Shown: in pieces, positions 1-6,173 of the stretch
Layout of the letters: each line of letters starts with the position of its first letter
Numbering within the stretch: the stretch's first letter is position 1
The notes under the pieces: model-generated
Told to the model about the DNA's origin: nothing
Database searches by the model: none
Seen by the model: only the letters and a program-made list of their open reading frames with translations
Translations under genes and position numbers: made by a program
Assembly (NCBI GenBank): GCA_046723355.1
Contig: JBKOUJ010000070.1
Span: 1-10,681 of the forward strand
From: 13-2-20CM-68-14 sp046723355
Lineage (GTDB): Bacteria; Actinomycetota; Thermoleophilia; Gaiellales; Gaiellaceae
Length of the DNA stretch: 10,681 nucleotides
Direction of reading: 5' to 3'

Positions 1-571
1 TCTGCGCGTTGTCGAGCGCGAGCGCGGCCGCGTCGCCGAAGCGTTTCGCGAGCTCGAACTCCTCGTCGTCGAAGTGCGCATGCTCGCCCAGGCGGTAGAT
101 GCTGAGCACGCCCTTGACCGAGTCGCGCGCGATCAGCGGGATGGTGATGAGCGCCTCGAGCTCGTCCGGCGGCGTGCCGGGCACGACCATCATCCGCGGA
201 TCGAGGTGGGCCGCGTTCGTGAGCACCGGCTCCCGGTGCTTCGCGGCCCAGCCGGCAAGGCCGGTGCCGAACTCGATGGTGTTGCGCAGGATCTCCTCCG
301 CCCAGCGGTCGCGTGCGAGCACCGGGACGAGCGTCGTTTGCGCCTCGTCCGCCTGGAAGATGCTGAGGGTGTCGTAGGGGATCAGCTCGGAGAGCGTGTC
401 CGCTATCCGGTCAAGCAGCGTGTCGAGGTCCTGCTCCGAAAGCCCGGGGTGGAAGACGTCCGCGAGACGGCGGTAGGAGTCGACGAGGTCGTGCGCAGGA
501 GGCTGGCCGTTTTCGGTCGCCGTCAGGCCGCTCCCGGGAGGAGCGGTGATGGCCGCAGTCGCGCGTTGCAC
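1..571 (-). CDS. GAF-domain protein, N-terminal part (runs off the left edge)
   Basis: I translated the minus strand by hand; it is open for 190 codons from GTG 571 to the window edge. The first ~40 residues are a Pro/Ala/Thr-rich, probably disordered leader. A GAF domain follows (about residues 45-190). Recognisable stretches are LVDSYRRLADVF, the core strand YDTLSIFQAD, FGTGLAGWAAKHREPVLTN, ALITIPLIARDSVKGVLSIY, and the closing helix FDDEEFELAKRFGDAAALAL. GAF domains bind small ligands or act as dimeric sensory modules, usually cytoplasmic. The output domain (GGDEF, HD-GYP, PP2C phosphatase and kinase are common partners) lies beyond the window, so the pathway is unknown. The frame is the same as that of the glycosyltransferase upstream, whose stop is at 623-625; GTG 571 is the only canonical start after that stop and before the GAF domain. 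No convincing Shine-Dalgarno site precedes it. It may be co-transcribed with the upstream gene across a 51-bp gap that holds a hairpin. Confidence 0.85.
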   Translation of the reverse strand, partial: MQRATAAITAPPGSGLTATENGQPPAHDLVDSYRRLADVFHPGLSEQDLDTLLDRIADTLSELIPYDTLSIFQADEAQTTLVPVLARDRWAEEILRNTIEFGTGLAGWAAKHREPVLTNAAHLDPRMMVVPGTPPDELEALITIPLIARDSVKGVLSIYRLGEHAHFDDEEFELAKRFGDAAALALDNAQ

Positions 572-603
572 GAGTTCATCTTTTGCGACTTCTGCCGGCC
601 TTG

Positions 604-623
604 GACCCCCCGTCCGGGGGATC
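604..623 (-). terminator. GC-rich hairpin directly after the glycosyltransferase stop codon
   Basis: Read on the minus strand, bases 623-616 (GATCCCCC) pair with 611-604 (GGGGGGTC), with one T-G wobble and a GGAC loop. The hairpin starts at the last base of the TAG stop codon. No U tract follows, so it is at best a GC-type or partial terminator, or an attenuator between this gene and the GAF gene downstream. The function is inferred from position only. Confidence 0.35.
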
Positions 624-1942
624 TAGCCGCGGCTTCGGTAGACCGTTGCGTCGCCGATCCGTGTCACGAGGCGGTATTCGCGCCGAAGCAGGTAGGCGGT
701 GCGGCCGCTGGGATCGAGCTTCGCGGGCGGCTGCACGACGAGCACGAGCCGCGCCTGCCGCGTCGTCAGCGCGTAGTGGATGGCGCGAAGCGCGCCCGGG
801 ATCGAGGCGACGTTCCGCGACCACAGGTATTGCGTCGCCGGGCGGCGGTTCGCGAGGTAGTAGACGTCGGCGTCTGCCCAGACGGCGAGGACGCGCTGGG
901 TCGGCAGCGTGTGCGCTTTCACGTAGCGGGCGAGGACGGCGTCGTGGACGAGGTGCGGGTCGCGCGGCCAGATCGTCTCCGCCTGCTCGGACGGGCTCGC
1001 CCAGGCGACCGGCATCGCGACCGCGAACGTGGCGGCTGCGGCGGCGCCGGCCGCGGCGACCGCCGGACGGGGGGCCGAAAGCCAGATCGTCCGGACGCCA
1101 ACCGCGGCTAGCAGGGAGAGCGGCGGCACGAGCTGGAGGTAGTAGTGCGGATGGAAGTTGCCGCCGCCGAGCACGCCGAGGGCCGCAGCAGCGACCCAGA
1201 TCCGCGCCAGCAGCGGCGCGCGGCGCCACCCGGCTGCCGCCAGCAGCGCGAGCACGCCCAGCGCCTTGCCGGCCGGCGGCAGGGAGGTCCAGAGCTGATG
1301 CGTCCGGCTCGCGAACGATCCGGTCACGATCGAGTCGCCGTGGAAGCGGTAGCCGACGACCGCGTACAGCCAGTCGCTCAGCCGAGCCGCGCTTGCAGCC
1401 GCCACGGCGATCGGGACTAGGACGCCGCCGATCAACACCCCGGCGGGCGCGAGCCCGCGCCGCCGCTCGCGCCAGAGCAGGTACGCGATGGCCGCGAGAC
1501 CGGCGTCGAATGCCGACTGCTTGATCAGCACCGCGATTCCCGTGAGCGCTCCGGCGCCGACGAGCGTCAGCAGCAGCGTGTTCCTCGAGGCACCCCGGTC
1601 CCGGAGCTCGAGATAGGCGCAGAACACGAGCAGCGAGAGCACGGCAGGGAGCGACGCGAGCAGCTCTCCCGAGAGCGTGAACGACTCGATGAACGGAGAC
1701 GCGCCGACGGTTGCCGCTAGCAGTCCAGCGGTGGCGGCCGTTATCCTGCCGCGGGCTAGCCGGAGGGTGAGCAACATCGTCGCGGCCACGACCAGGGCCG
1801 CAATCACCGCTGCGGTTGCCCGCATAGCCAGAGGAGAGCCGCCAACCAGATGGAGAGCGCGAAAAACGACTACGAGGCCTTGCGGGCGGTCGACCCAGGC
1901 GCCCCGATAGAGAGTCGCACCCTGGCTCCAAAGCCTGGCCAC
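623..1942 (-). CDS. GT-C fold membrane glycosyltransferase (PMT/ArnT-like); true start unresolved
   Basis: A polytopic membrane protein of 439 residues from GTG 1942, with about ten hydrophobic segments and a C-terminal extracytoplasmic part (about residues 330-439; AVWADADVYYLANRRPATQYLW is typical of such tails). Early residues YRGAWVDRPQGL match the conserved first loop of GT39/GT83-type enzymes, which transfer a sugar from a polyprenyl-phosphate donor to protein or lipid on the outer face of the membrane. The same frame stays open upstream of 1942 and encodes a first transmembrane helix (about 2040-1990) and the acidic motif DEGGY at 1963-1949, the catalytic-loop signature of the family. 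So the protein almost certainly starts near 2060-2080, yet no ATG, GTG or TTG exists in frame there. GTG 1942 is given only as the first canonical start. The acceptor is unknown. It is divergent from the PAP2 gene. Confidence 0.82.
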   Translation of the reverse strand: MARLWSQGATLYRGAWVDRPQGLVVVFRALHLVGGSPLAMRATAAVIAALVVAATMLLTLRLARGRITAATAGLLAATVGASPFIESFTLSGELLASLPAVLSLLVFCAYLELRDRGASRNTLLLTLVGAGALTGIAVLIKQSAFDAGLAAIAYLLWRERRRGLAPAGVLIGGVLVPIAVAAASAARLSDWLYAVVGYRFHGDSIVTGSFASRTHQLWTSLPPAGKALGVLALLAAAGWRRAPLLARIWVAAAALGVLGGGNFHPHYYLQLVPPLSLLAAVGVRTIWLSAPRPAVAAAGAAAAATFAVAMPVAWASPSEQAETIWPRDPHLVHDAVLARYVKAHTLPTQRVLAVWADADVYYLANRRPATQYLWSRNVASIPGALRAIHYALTTRQARLVLVVQPPAKLDPSGRTAYLLRREYRLVTRIGDATVYRSRG

Positions 1943-2104
1943 CTCGGCGTAGCCCCCCTCGTCGGCGGTGAGTGGAGCCTTCCAGAAGGGAAGCCGTACG
2001 AGTACGGCGAGGCCGACCGCGAGGCCGCCAAGAAGTGGGGCCCGCCGCGCGAGGACCTGGATCGCCGCACGGCGGCGCTCGCGACGGTCGGGCTGGTCGC
2101 GGCG

Positions 2105-2938
2105 TTGGCGATCGCCGTCTGGCTGTTCGGCCTCGGCCTGACCCCCGACCGCTATCTGCTCGTGTTGCTGGTACCCGCGCTCGTGATGCGGCGGGCGCGC
2201 CGGTTTCTGCTCGATTTCGTTCCCTTCGCTGCTTTGCTAGTTATCTACGCGCAGTCTCGCGGAATCGCTCATCTTTTGCGGCCCGATCCCCACTACCTGC
2301 CGCAGCTACACGCCGACAAGTTCTTGTTCGGCGGGGTGGTTCCCTCGGAGTCGCTGCAGCACTGGCTCTGGGACGGGGCGCAGCAATGGTACGACCACCT
2401 CGTGCTCGCCGTCATGCGGCTGCACTTCATCGTCCCGCCGCTGCTCGCGTTCATCCTCTGGGTGAAACGGCGTGCGCTGTTCTACCGCTTCGCGGCGACG
2501 ATGATCACGGTCTCGTTTGCCGGTGCCTTGACCTTCCTGCTCTTCCCGTCGGCGCCGCCGTGGGCCGCCGGAGAGAAGGGTCTGCTGCCGGGGCTGATCC
2601 GGATCCCGCACAACCCGGCGCCGAACCCGTCCGGCGCGCATGGATACCACTCCATCTCGGTCTCGAAGCTGATCGACCCGAACCCTTACGCGGCGATTCC
2701 TTCGCTTCACGCGGGCTATGCCTTCCTCTGCTTCCTCTTCGTCGTGACGCTCGCGTGGAAGACGCGCTGGCGCTGGGTCGCCCTCGGCGTCGGTGCGATC
2801 TACCCGCTCGCCCAGTCGTTCGCGGTCGTCTACACGGGCAACCACTACGTGATCGACCTGCTGCTGGGCTACGCGTACGCGAGCGCCGCGCTCGCCGGCG
2901 TGTGGTGGTTCTGGCGGCGCCGCGGCCTGCCCGAGTAG
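2105..2938 (+). CDS. PAP2 superfamily membrane phosphatase/phosphotransferase (Aur1/inositol-phosphorylceramide synthase-like)
   Basis: A membrane protein of 277 residues if TTG 2105 is the start. PAP2 catalytic motifs are clear: PSLHAGYA (residues 199-206, acid/base His202) and YTGNHYVIDLLLGYAY (243-258, nucleophile His247 with Asp251). The loop LFPSAPPWAAGEKG before them is typical of the actinobacterial PAP2_3 group related to yeast Aur1. The classical first motif KxxxxxxRP is not obvious, as is usual in that group. Such enzymes cleave or transfer phosphate headgroups on lipids at the outer membrane face; the substrate here cannot be read from sequence. The start is uncertain. Frame-matching candidates are ATG 1850 (deep inside the opposing gene, giving a hydrophilic leader that looks like antisense sequence), CTG 2057, TTG 2105, GTG 2162 and ATG 2186. 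The hydrophobic stretch VGLVAALAIAVWLFGLGL from about 2078 argues for a start near 2057-2105. Confidence 0.82.
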   Translation: MAIAVWLFGLGLTPDRYLLVLLVPALVMRRARRFLLDFVPFAALLVIYAQSRGIAHLLRPDPHYLPQLHADKFLFGGVVPSESLQHWLWDGAQQWYDHLVLAVMRLHFIVPPLLAFILWVKRRALFYRFAATMITVSFAGALTFLLFPSAPPWAAGEKGLLPGLIRIPHNPAPNPSGAHGYHSISVSKLIDPNPYAAIPSLHAGYAFLCFLFVVTLAWKTRWRWVALGVGAIYPLAQSFAVVYTGNHYVIDLLLGYAYASAALAGVWWFWRRRGLPE

Positions 2939-3004
2939 AAGGTCGCGCGGCCCGGCAGCGACGCTCCCCCTAAGGAGCTGCGCACACCTGCCGATTAGTT
3001 CAAC

Positions 3005-3685
3005 ATGAGGCGAGCGTTCGCTGACTTCTCGCCGGCGGTGCCCGCCGCCTTCGCTGCCGGGCTCGGGGTCTCGCTTTGGATCTTCCTACTCCCCGCCGGA
3101 GTGGTCCAGAAGGGACCGACGCCGGTGTTGCCCGCTTTCGGAGGCACGGCCGGCCGCGTGGTTGCGGATCTCCCGGTTGCTGTTGGCCGGCGTGCTTCGG
3201 AGGTCCGGACGGCTGCATCCCCGCACTCGAAACTCGTCGTCGCGCTGCGACCGCCTGCGGACAAGGCGCGCCCGGTGCATCATCGGGCTCTGCATCACCG
3301 GGCTCGGGCCGGGGTCGTGCCGCGCGCGTCATCGGCTCCTGTGCGGGCCGTTGCGCCCCCCGCCACGAAAGCGCCGGTCACGAAGAGCTGGCTGTTCAGC
3401 ACTTCCCCAACGGCGAAGGGCAAGGCGCGCGGCCATGCACCAAAGCCGCGAGCAGAGACGCCCACTCCGCACCCGCCTGGGCACGGGAAGGCTCTCGGGC
3501 GCTCGAACGACCACGAGGACAAGCTCGCGCACGGACGCGCGGATTCGGCCGCTTCGGCGCCTGGGCTTCCTCCGCCTCCGAAGGGCAACGGTGGGGGAAA
3601 CGGGCGCAAGGGCAACGGTGGCGGGAATGCGGACAAGGGCAATGGTGGCGGAAACGGGCGCAAATTGGGATGGGAGAAGAAATGA
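3005..3685 (+). CDS. Single-pass membrane protein with basic Pro/Ala-rich domain and KGNGGGN repeats, function unknown
   Basis: A 226-residue protein I do not recognise. ATG 3005 is followed by a short basic stretch and one hydrophobic helix (about residues 10-34, AVPAAFAAGLGVSLWIFLLP). The rest is low complexity: rich in Ala, Pro, Arg, Lys, His and Thr, with almost no acidic patches and no recognisable fold. It ends in three 9-residue repeats, KGNGGGNGR, KGNGGGNAD, KGNGGGNGR, then KLGWEKK. Topology could be a membrane anchor or an uncleaved signal, with a basic tail outside that might contact cell wall or polyanions; this is inference. The stop overlaps the start of the histidine kinase (ATGA, 3682-3685), which implies co-translation and perhaps a joint role. 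The nearest Shine-Dalgarno-like sequence, AAGGAG at 2971-2976, is too far from the start to serve it, so translation may be leaderless. Codon use is GC-rich at third positions, like its neighbours, supporting a real gene. Confidence 0.72.
   Translation: MRRAFADFSPAVPAAFAAGLGVSLWIFLLPAGVVQKGPTPVLPAFGGTAGRVVADLPVAVGRRASEVRTAASPHSKLVVALRPPADKARPVHHRALHHRARAGVVPRASSAPVRAVAPPATKAPVTKSWLFSTSPTAKGKARGHAPKPRAETPTPHPPGHGKALGRSNDHEDKLAHGRADSAASAPGLPPPPKGNGGGNGRKGNGGGNADKGNGGGNGRKLGWEKK
3581..3661 (+). repeat. Three tandem 27-bp repeats in the KGNGGGN tail
   Basis: Units run 3581-3607, 3608-3634 and 3635-3661. Each begins AAGGGCAAYGGTGG and encodes KGNGGGN plus two variable residues. The units differ at a few positions, partly synonymous, so the repeat is old enough to have diverged and has kept its frame. 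It is a coding minisatellite and could vary in copy number between strains. Confidence 0.9.
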
Positions 3686-5490
3686 GGCGCGTGGCCGGCG
3701 GCCGCCTGCGGCTCGCAACGGGGTTGTTGCTCTTGGCTCTCCCGCTCGCAGTCGCCGTCTGGGCTTTCGGCGCATACGCGGCCAAGCGCGAGCGGAACAA
3801 CGCTGACCAAGAGCTCGTCCGGGAGGTCGACTCGGGTGCTTCGGTGTACACGGGGCTCTTACGGGACGCGCGTCGCACCGCCGAGCAACTCGCAGGCTCC
3901 AGACGAGTCGCGGAGGCGTTCGCTCACGGCGACCTGCATGGGCTCCGGACGATCGAGCAGGCCAACCGGTGGGTCATCCTTCTTCCCGGTGCGGCGGGCG
4001 GATTGCATGGACGGGACGTCGAAGCGCGCCTCAGTGTCATCCACCGTGGGCGGACGATCGGGCGTGTCTTCGTCGTTCCTCCGTTCGGTCGGCGCCTCAT
4101 CCGGACCATCGCCGGCGAAGCAGGCCTCCCCAAGGGCCGCCTCGGTCTGCTGGTCGACCATCGGCTCGTTCGCGAGGCCGGTAACGGGCGCATTGCCGCG
4201 CGTCCACAGGCGGGAAAGCCGACCGGTGTCCAGGTGGAGGCCCTCGACTACCGAGTGGTCGCCCTACCCCTCGGAGCAAAGCGAGATGCTCCGGCGCTGG
4301 TCGCGGTACGTAAGCGATCTGAGATCGCGGCTGCGGCCGACGACGTTCGCTGGCGGGTGATCGGCCTCGGCCTTGGCCTCATCGGAGCAATACTCGTGAC
4401 CGCCTACGGCGTGGCTCCTGCAATCGCCCGCAGCCGACTCTCGCGGCTCCAGCGAGACGAGGCCGAGCGCGTGCTCGCGCATCTCGGCGACGGTGTCTTC
4501 GTCGTCGACCATGACGGGGTGGTGCGGCTCTGGAACCGGGCAGCCGCGACGATCACGGGCCTTCGCGCGGCGGAGGTGCGCGGCCGTTCGGCGGAGGAGG
4601 CGATTCCCGGCTGGAAGACGATCGCGACGTTCGTGCCGGTGGCGGATCAACCGGGGCAAGCGGACGGCCCTTCGAGCTCCGAGACGGTCCCGATCGATGT
4701 TGCAGGTCGCGAGCTCTGGCTCTCGATAGTCGCCGTCTCCCTGGATGACGACACGGTCTACGCCTTCCGCGACGTTACGCACGACCGCCGGCTCGAGGAG
4801 CTCCGCTCGCAGTTCGTCGCGACGATCTCGCATGAGCTCCGGACGCCGCTCGCGTCGTTGCACGGCGCTGCGTTGACGCTCAGGGAGCACGACCTGCCTG
4901 CGCAGACTCAGGACGATCTCCTCGAGATGATCGCCGAGCAGTCGAACCGCCTCGCCAACCTCGTCGAAGAGATCCTGGTGGCAGGTCAGCTCGACACTGG
5001 GTCGCTCAGCGTCGTGGCGGATACGTTCGACCCGGAGGAGCTGGTCCGAGAAGTCGCGATGGTCGCCCGCTCTCGGGTGGTGGAGGAGAGGAGGATCAAC
5101 GTCGTGGTGCCTTCGGTTGTGCCGAAGGTGCACGGCGATGGCGAGCGCACGCGCCAGGTACTGCTCAACCTGCTCGACAACGCGATCAAGTACTCGCCGT
5201 CGGGAGGACGAATCGACGTGCGGCTAGCGGTGGTGGGCGACCGGCTCCGCTTCACCGTCCAGGACCAGGGCCTCGGCATCCCGGTGGGCGAGCAGGAACG
5301 AATCTTCGACAAGTTCTACCGGCTCGATCCGGACCAGCGGCGCGGCATCGGCGGAACCGGCCTCGGCCTCTACATCTGCCGTGAGCTCGTCCGGTCGATG
5401 CACGGGAGCATCTGGGTCGAGTCGGAGACCGGCAGGGGCACGATCTTCGCGTTCGAGTTGCCTGCGGAGCCCCTGGCGGTTCCGGTCTAG
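3682..5490 (+). CDS. Membrane-bound sensor histidine kinase (periplasmic sensor, PAS, HisKA, HATPase_c)
   Basis: A 602-residue two-component sensor kinase. Order: transmembrane helix 1 (about 11-33); an extracytoplasmic region of ~190 residues (35-223) with a long helix at the start and a VIHRGRTIGRVFVVPPF strand region that may be Cache-like; transmembrane helix 2 (225-247); a PAS domain (260-365, GDGVFVVDHDGVVRLWNRAA); HisKA (373-437) with SHELRTPLASLHG and phospho-acceptor His384; then a HATPase_c domain with N box NLLDNAIKYSP (496-506), G1 box DQGLGIP (528-534), F box IFDKFYRL (541-548) and G2 box GGTGLGLYI (557-565). All catalytic motifs look intact. It should autophosphorylate on His384 and pass phosphate to a response regulator, but none is encoded next to it. 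ATG 3682 overlaps the previous stop as ATGA, so it is translationally coupled to the KGNGGGN protein, a candidate sensing partner. The signal is unknown. Confidence 0.95.
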   Translation: MRRVAGGRLRLATGLLLLALPLAVAVWAFGAYAAKRERNNADQELVREVDSGASVYTGLLRDARRTAEQLAGSRRVAEAFAHGDLHGLRTIEQANRWVILLPGAAGGLHGRDVEARLSVIHRGRTIGRVFVVPPFGRRLIRTIAGEAGLPKGRLGLLVDHRLVREAGNGRIAARPQAGKPTGVQVEALDYRVVALPLGAKRDAPALVAVRKRSEIAAAADDVRWRVIGLGLGLIGAILVTAYGVAPAIARSRLSRLQRDEAERVLAHLGDGVFVVDHDGVVRLWNRAAATITGLRAAEVRGRSAEEAIPGWKTIATFVPVADQPGQADGPSSSETVPIDVAGRELWLSIVAVSLDDDTVYAFRDVTHDRRLEELRSQFVATISHELRTPLASLHGAALTLREHDLPAQTQDDLLEMIAEQSNRLANLVEEILVAGQLDTGSLSVVADTFDPEELVREVAMVARSRVVEERRINVVVPSVVPKVHGDGERTRQVLLNLLDNAIKYSPSGGRIDVRLAVVGDRLRFTVQDQGLGIPVGEQERIFDKFYRLDPDQRRGIGGTGLGLYICRELVRSMHGSIWVESETGRGTIFAFELPAEPLAVPV

Positions 5491-5590
5491 CTTCGGCGGC
5501 TCGACGGCCACCGGTTGCGAGAACTTCGTGAGAGAAGCACTCCTGGTTATGCCACCACGCCGCGGAGCGGAGAGATAGAGCGGCCAAGGA

Positions 5591-5621
5591 GTGCGCTCGG
5601 GAGAGGGAAACAAGAGCGCAC
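5591..5621 (+). other. 8-bp stem-loop with purine-rich loop
   Basis: GTGCGCTC (5591-5598) pairs perfectly with GAGCGCAC (5614-5621) around a 15-nt loop made almost entirely of G and A. An AAGGAG sequence sits just upstream (5585-5590), but no credible open frame follows it. It lies about 100 bp after the kinase stop. Its role is unknown. Confidence 0.4.
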
Positions 5622-5838
5622 AGCGGACGTGTTGGCTCTGTTGGAGTCGGCACGTCCTTACCTTGGCCGCAGCCGGTGGCTCGAACGCGTTCTGGAGAGC
5701 CGCAGTTTGAATTACCCCCCACTGGCTCGACTGCAAACCGGCTCGCCCGAAGGAAGCCGCGTTTGGGTCTTGACTGATCCGTCAATCAACGAGGAGCGGC
5801 GCGCTCCCACTGGGTCAAAGCGCCGCGATTGGCGGAGT

Positions 5839-5873
5839 CCCGGCCGGAGACCCGCCGCAGCTCTCCGGCCGGG
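5839..5873. terminator. Perfect 12-bp GC-rich stem, candidate bidirectional terminator
   Basis: CCCGGCCGGAGA (5839-5850) pairs without mismatch with TCTCCGGCCGGG (5862-5873) around an 11-nt loop. It lies between two convergent transcripts, the kinase from the left and tRNA-Ser from the right. There is no T run on either side, so if it terminates it does so as the U-tract-less hairpins proposed in GC-rich actinobacteria do. A neighbouring stem, GCGGCGC/GCGCCGC (5796-5826), may belong to the same structure. Confidence 0.5.
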
Positions 5874-6011
5874 TTCCGATTAACAACTCCTGCCACGCGG
5901 TAAGAATCCGATCGGGGCCGCGGCACTTCTGCGCTGTGCGGCGAGCGCCGAGGAGGCGGCCCCCTTGTCCGCCTACGCGCTCTTTGCCACGGGGTTTGTT
6001 GTCTCGTCAAA

Positions 6012-6100
6012 CGGCGGGGGTGGGATTTGAACCCACGGACCGCCTCTCGGCGGTCAGCGGTTTTCAAGACCGCCCCGTTCGACCGCTCCGGCACCCCGCC
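6012..6100 (-). tRNA. tRNA-Ser (anticodon UGA)
   Basis: A full class II tRNA cloverleaf on the minus strand. The acceptor stem is GGCGGGG (6100-6094) with CCCCGCC (6019-6013), and the discriminator G is at 6012. The anticodon stem is GCGGT/ACCGC around the loop CTTGAAA, giving anticodon UGA (6066-6064). A long variable arm, ACCGCC-GAGA-GGCGGT, is the SerRS identity element. The T arm is GTGGG-TTCAAAT-CCCAC. The 3' CCA is not encoded and must be added by nucleotidyltransferase. It reads UCN codons, mainly UCA. It stands alone, about 1.3 kb from the 3' end of serS, and is divergent from the coiled-coil gene with about 73 bp between them. Confidence 0.97.
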
Positions 6101-6131
6101 GCGGCTCCATTGTCGCAGTAGCGTCAGTTCG

Positions 6132-6164
6132 GGCCCCGTCCGGGGTCTGACCCCAGGCGGGGCC
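6132..6164. repeat. Nested palindrome containing GGGGTCTGACCCC
   Basis: An outer stem GGCCCCG (6132-6138) with CGGGGCC (6158-6164) encloses an inner stem GGGGT (6142-6146) with ACCCC (6150-6154). It lies in the short spacer where the promoter of tRNA-Ser and the start region of the coiled-coil gene must fall. It could be an operator, a repeat of REP type, or a cruciform; the sequence alone does not decide. The 12-mer CCCCGTCCGGGG within it also occurs in the hairpin at 604-623. Confidence 0.45.
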
Positions 6165-6173
6165 GAAAGGTAG

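Larger units (their letters stand above)
5491..6011. other. Non-coding, hairpin-rich region between the kinase and tRNA-Ser
   Basis: About 520 bp without a convincing gene. Short open frames exist on both strands, but none has family-like motifs, a good start or consistent codon use. The region does hold structure: an 8-bp hairpin with a purine-rich loop at 5591-5621, a small inverted repeat TTGAC/GTCAA at 5770-5785, GCGGCGC/GCGCCGC at 5796-5826, and a perfect 12-bp stem at 5839-5873. It receives the 3' ends of both the kinase (plus) and tRNA-Ser (minus), so some of these may be terminators. The density of structure would also fit a small RNA or a decayed repeat. No SRP RNA, tmRNA or second tRNA signature was found. 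Confidence 0.55.

Noticed and set aside
74..1111. Open frame of 345 codons on the plus strand over the GAF and glycosyltransferase genes
   Set aside because: It is antisense to two recognisable proteins, and its product is Arg/Asp/Glu-rich without any domain.
3581..3661. Direct repeats considered as a CRISPR array
   Set aside because: The 27-bp units are contiguous with no spacers and stay in frame, so this is a coding tandem repeat.
5740..5770. CGCCCGAAGGAAGCC, considered as the SRP RNA loop
   Set aside because: The bacterial SRP RNA loop needs GGAAGG(A/G)AGCA flanked by a stem; here the leading G and the AGCA are missing and no matching stem is present.
5690..6050. Integration site at tRNA-Ser with a duplicated tRNA 3' end
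   Set aside because: I found no second copy of the tRNA 3' end in the window and no integrase gene; TTTGAATTACCC near 5707 only loosely resembles the T arm.
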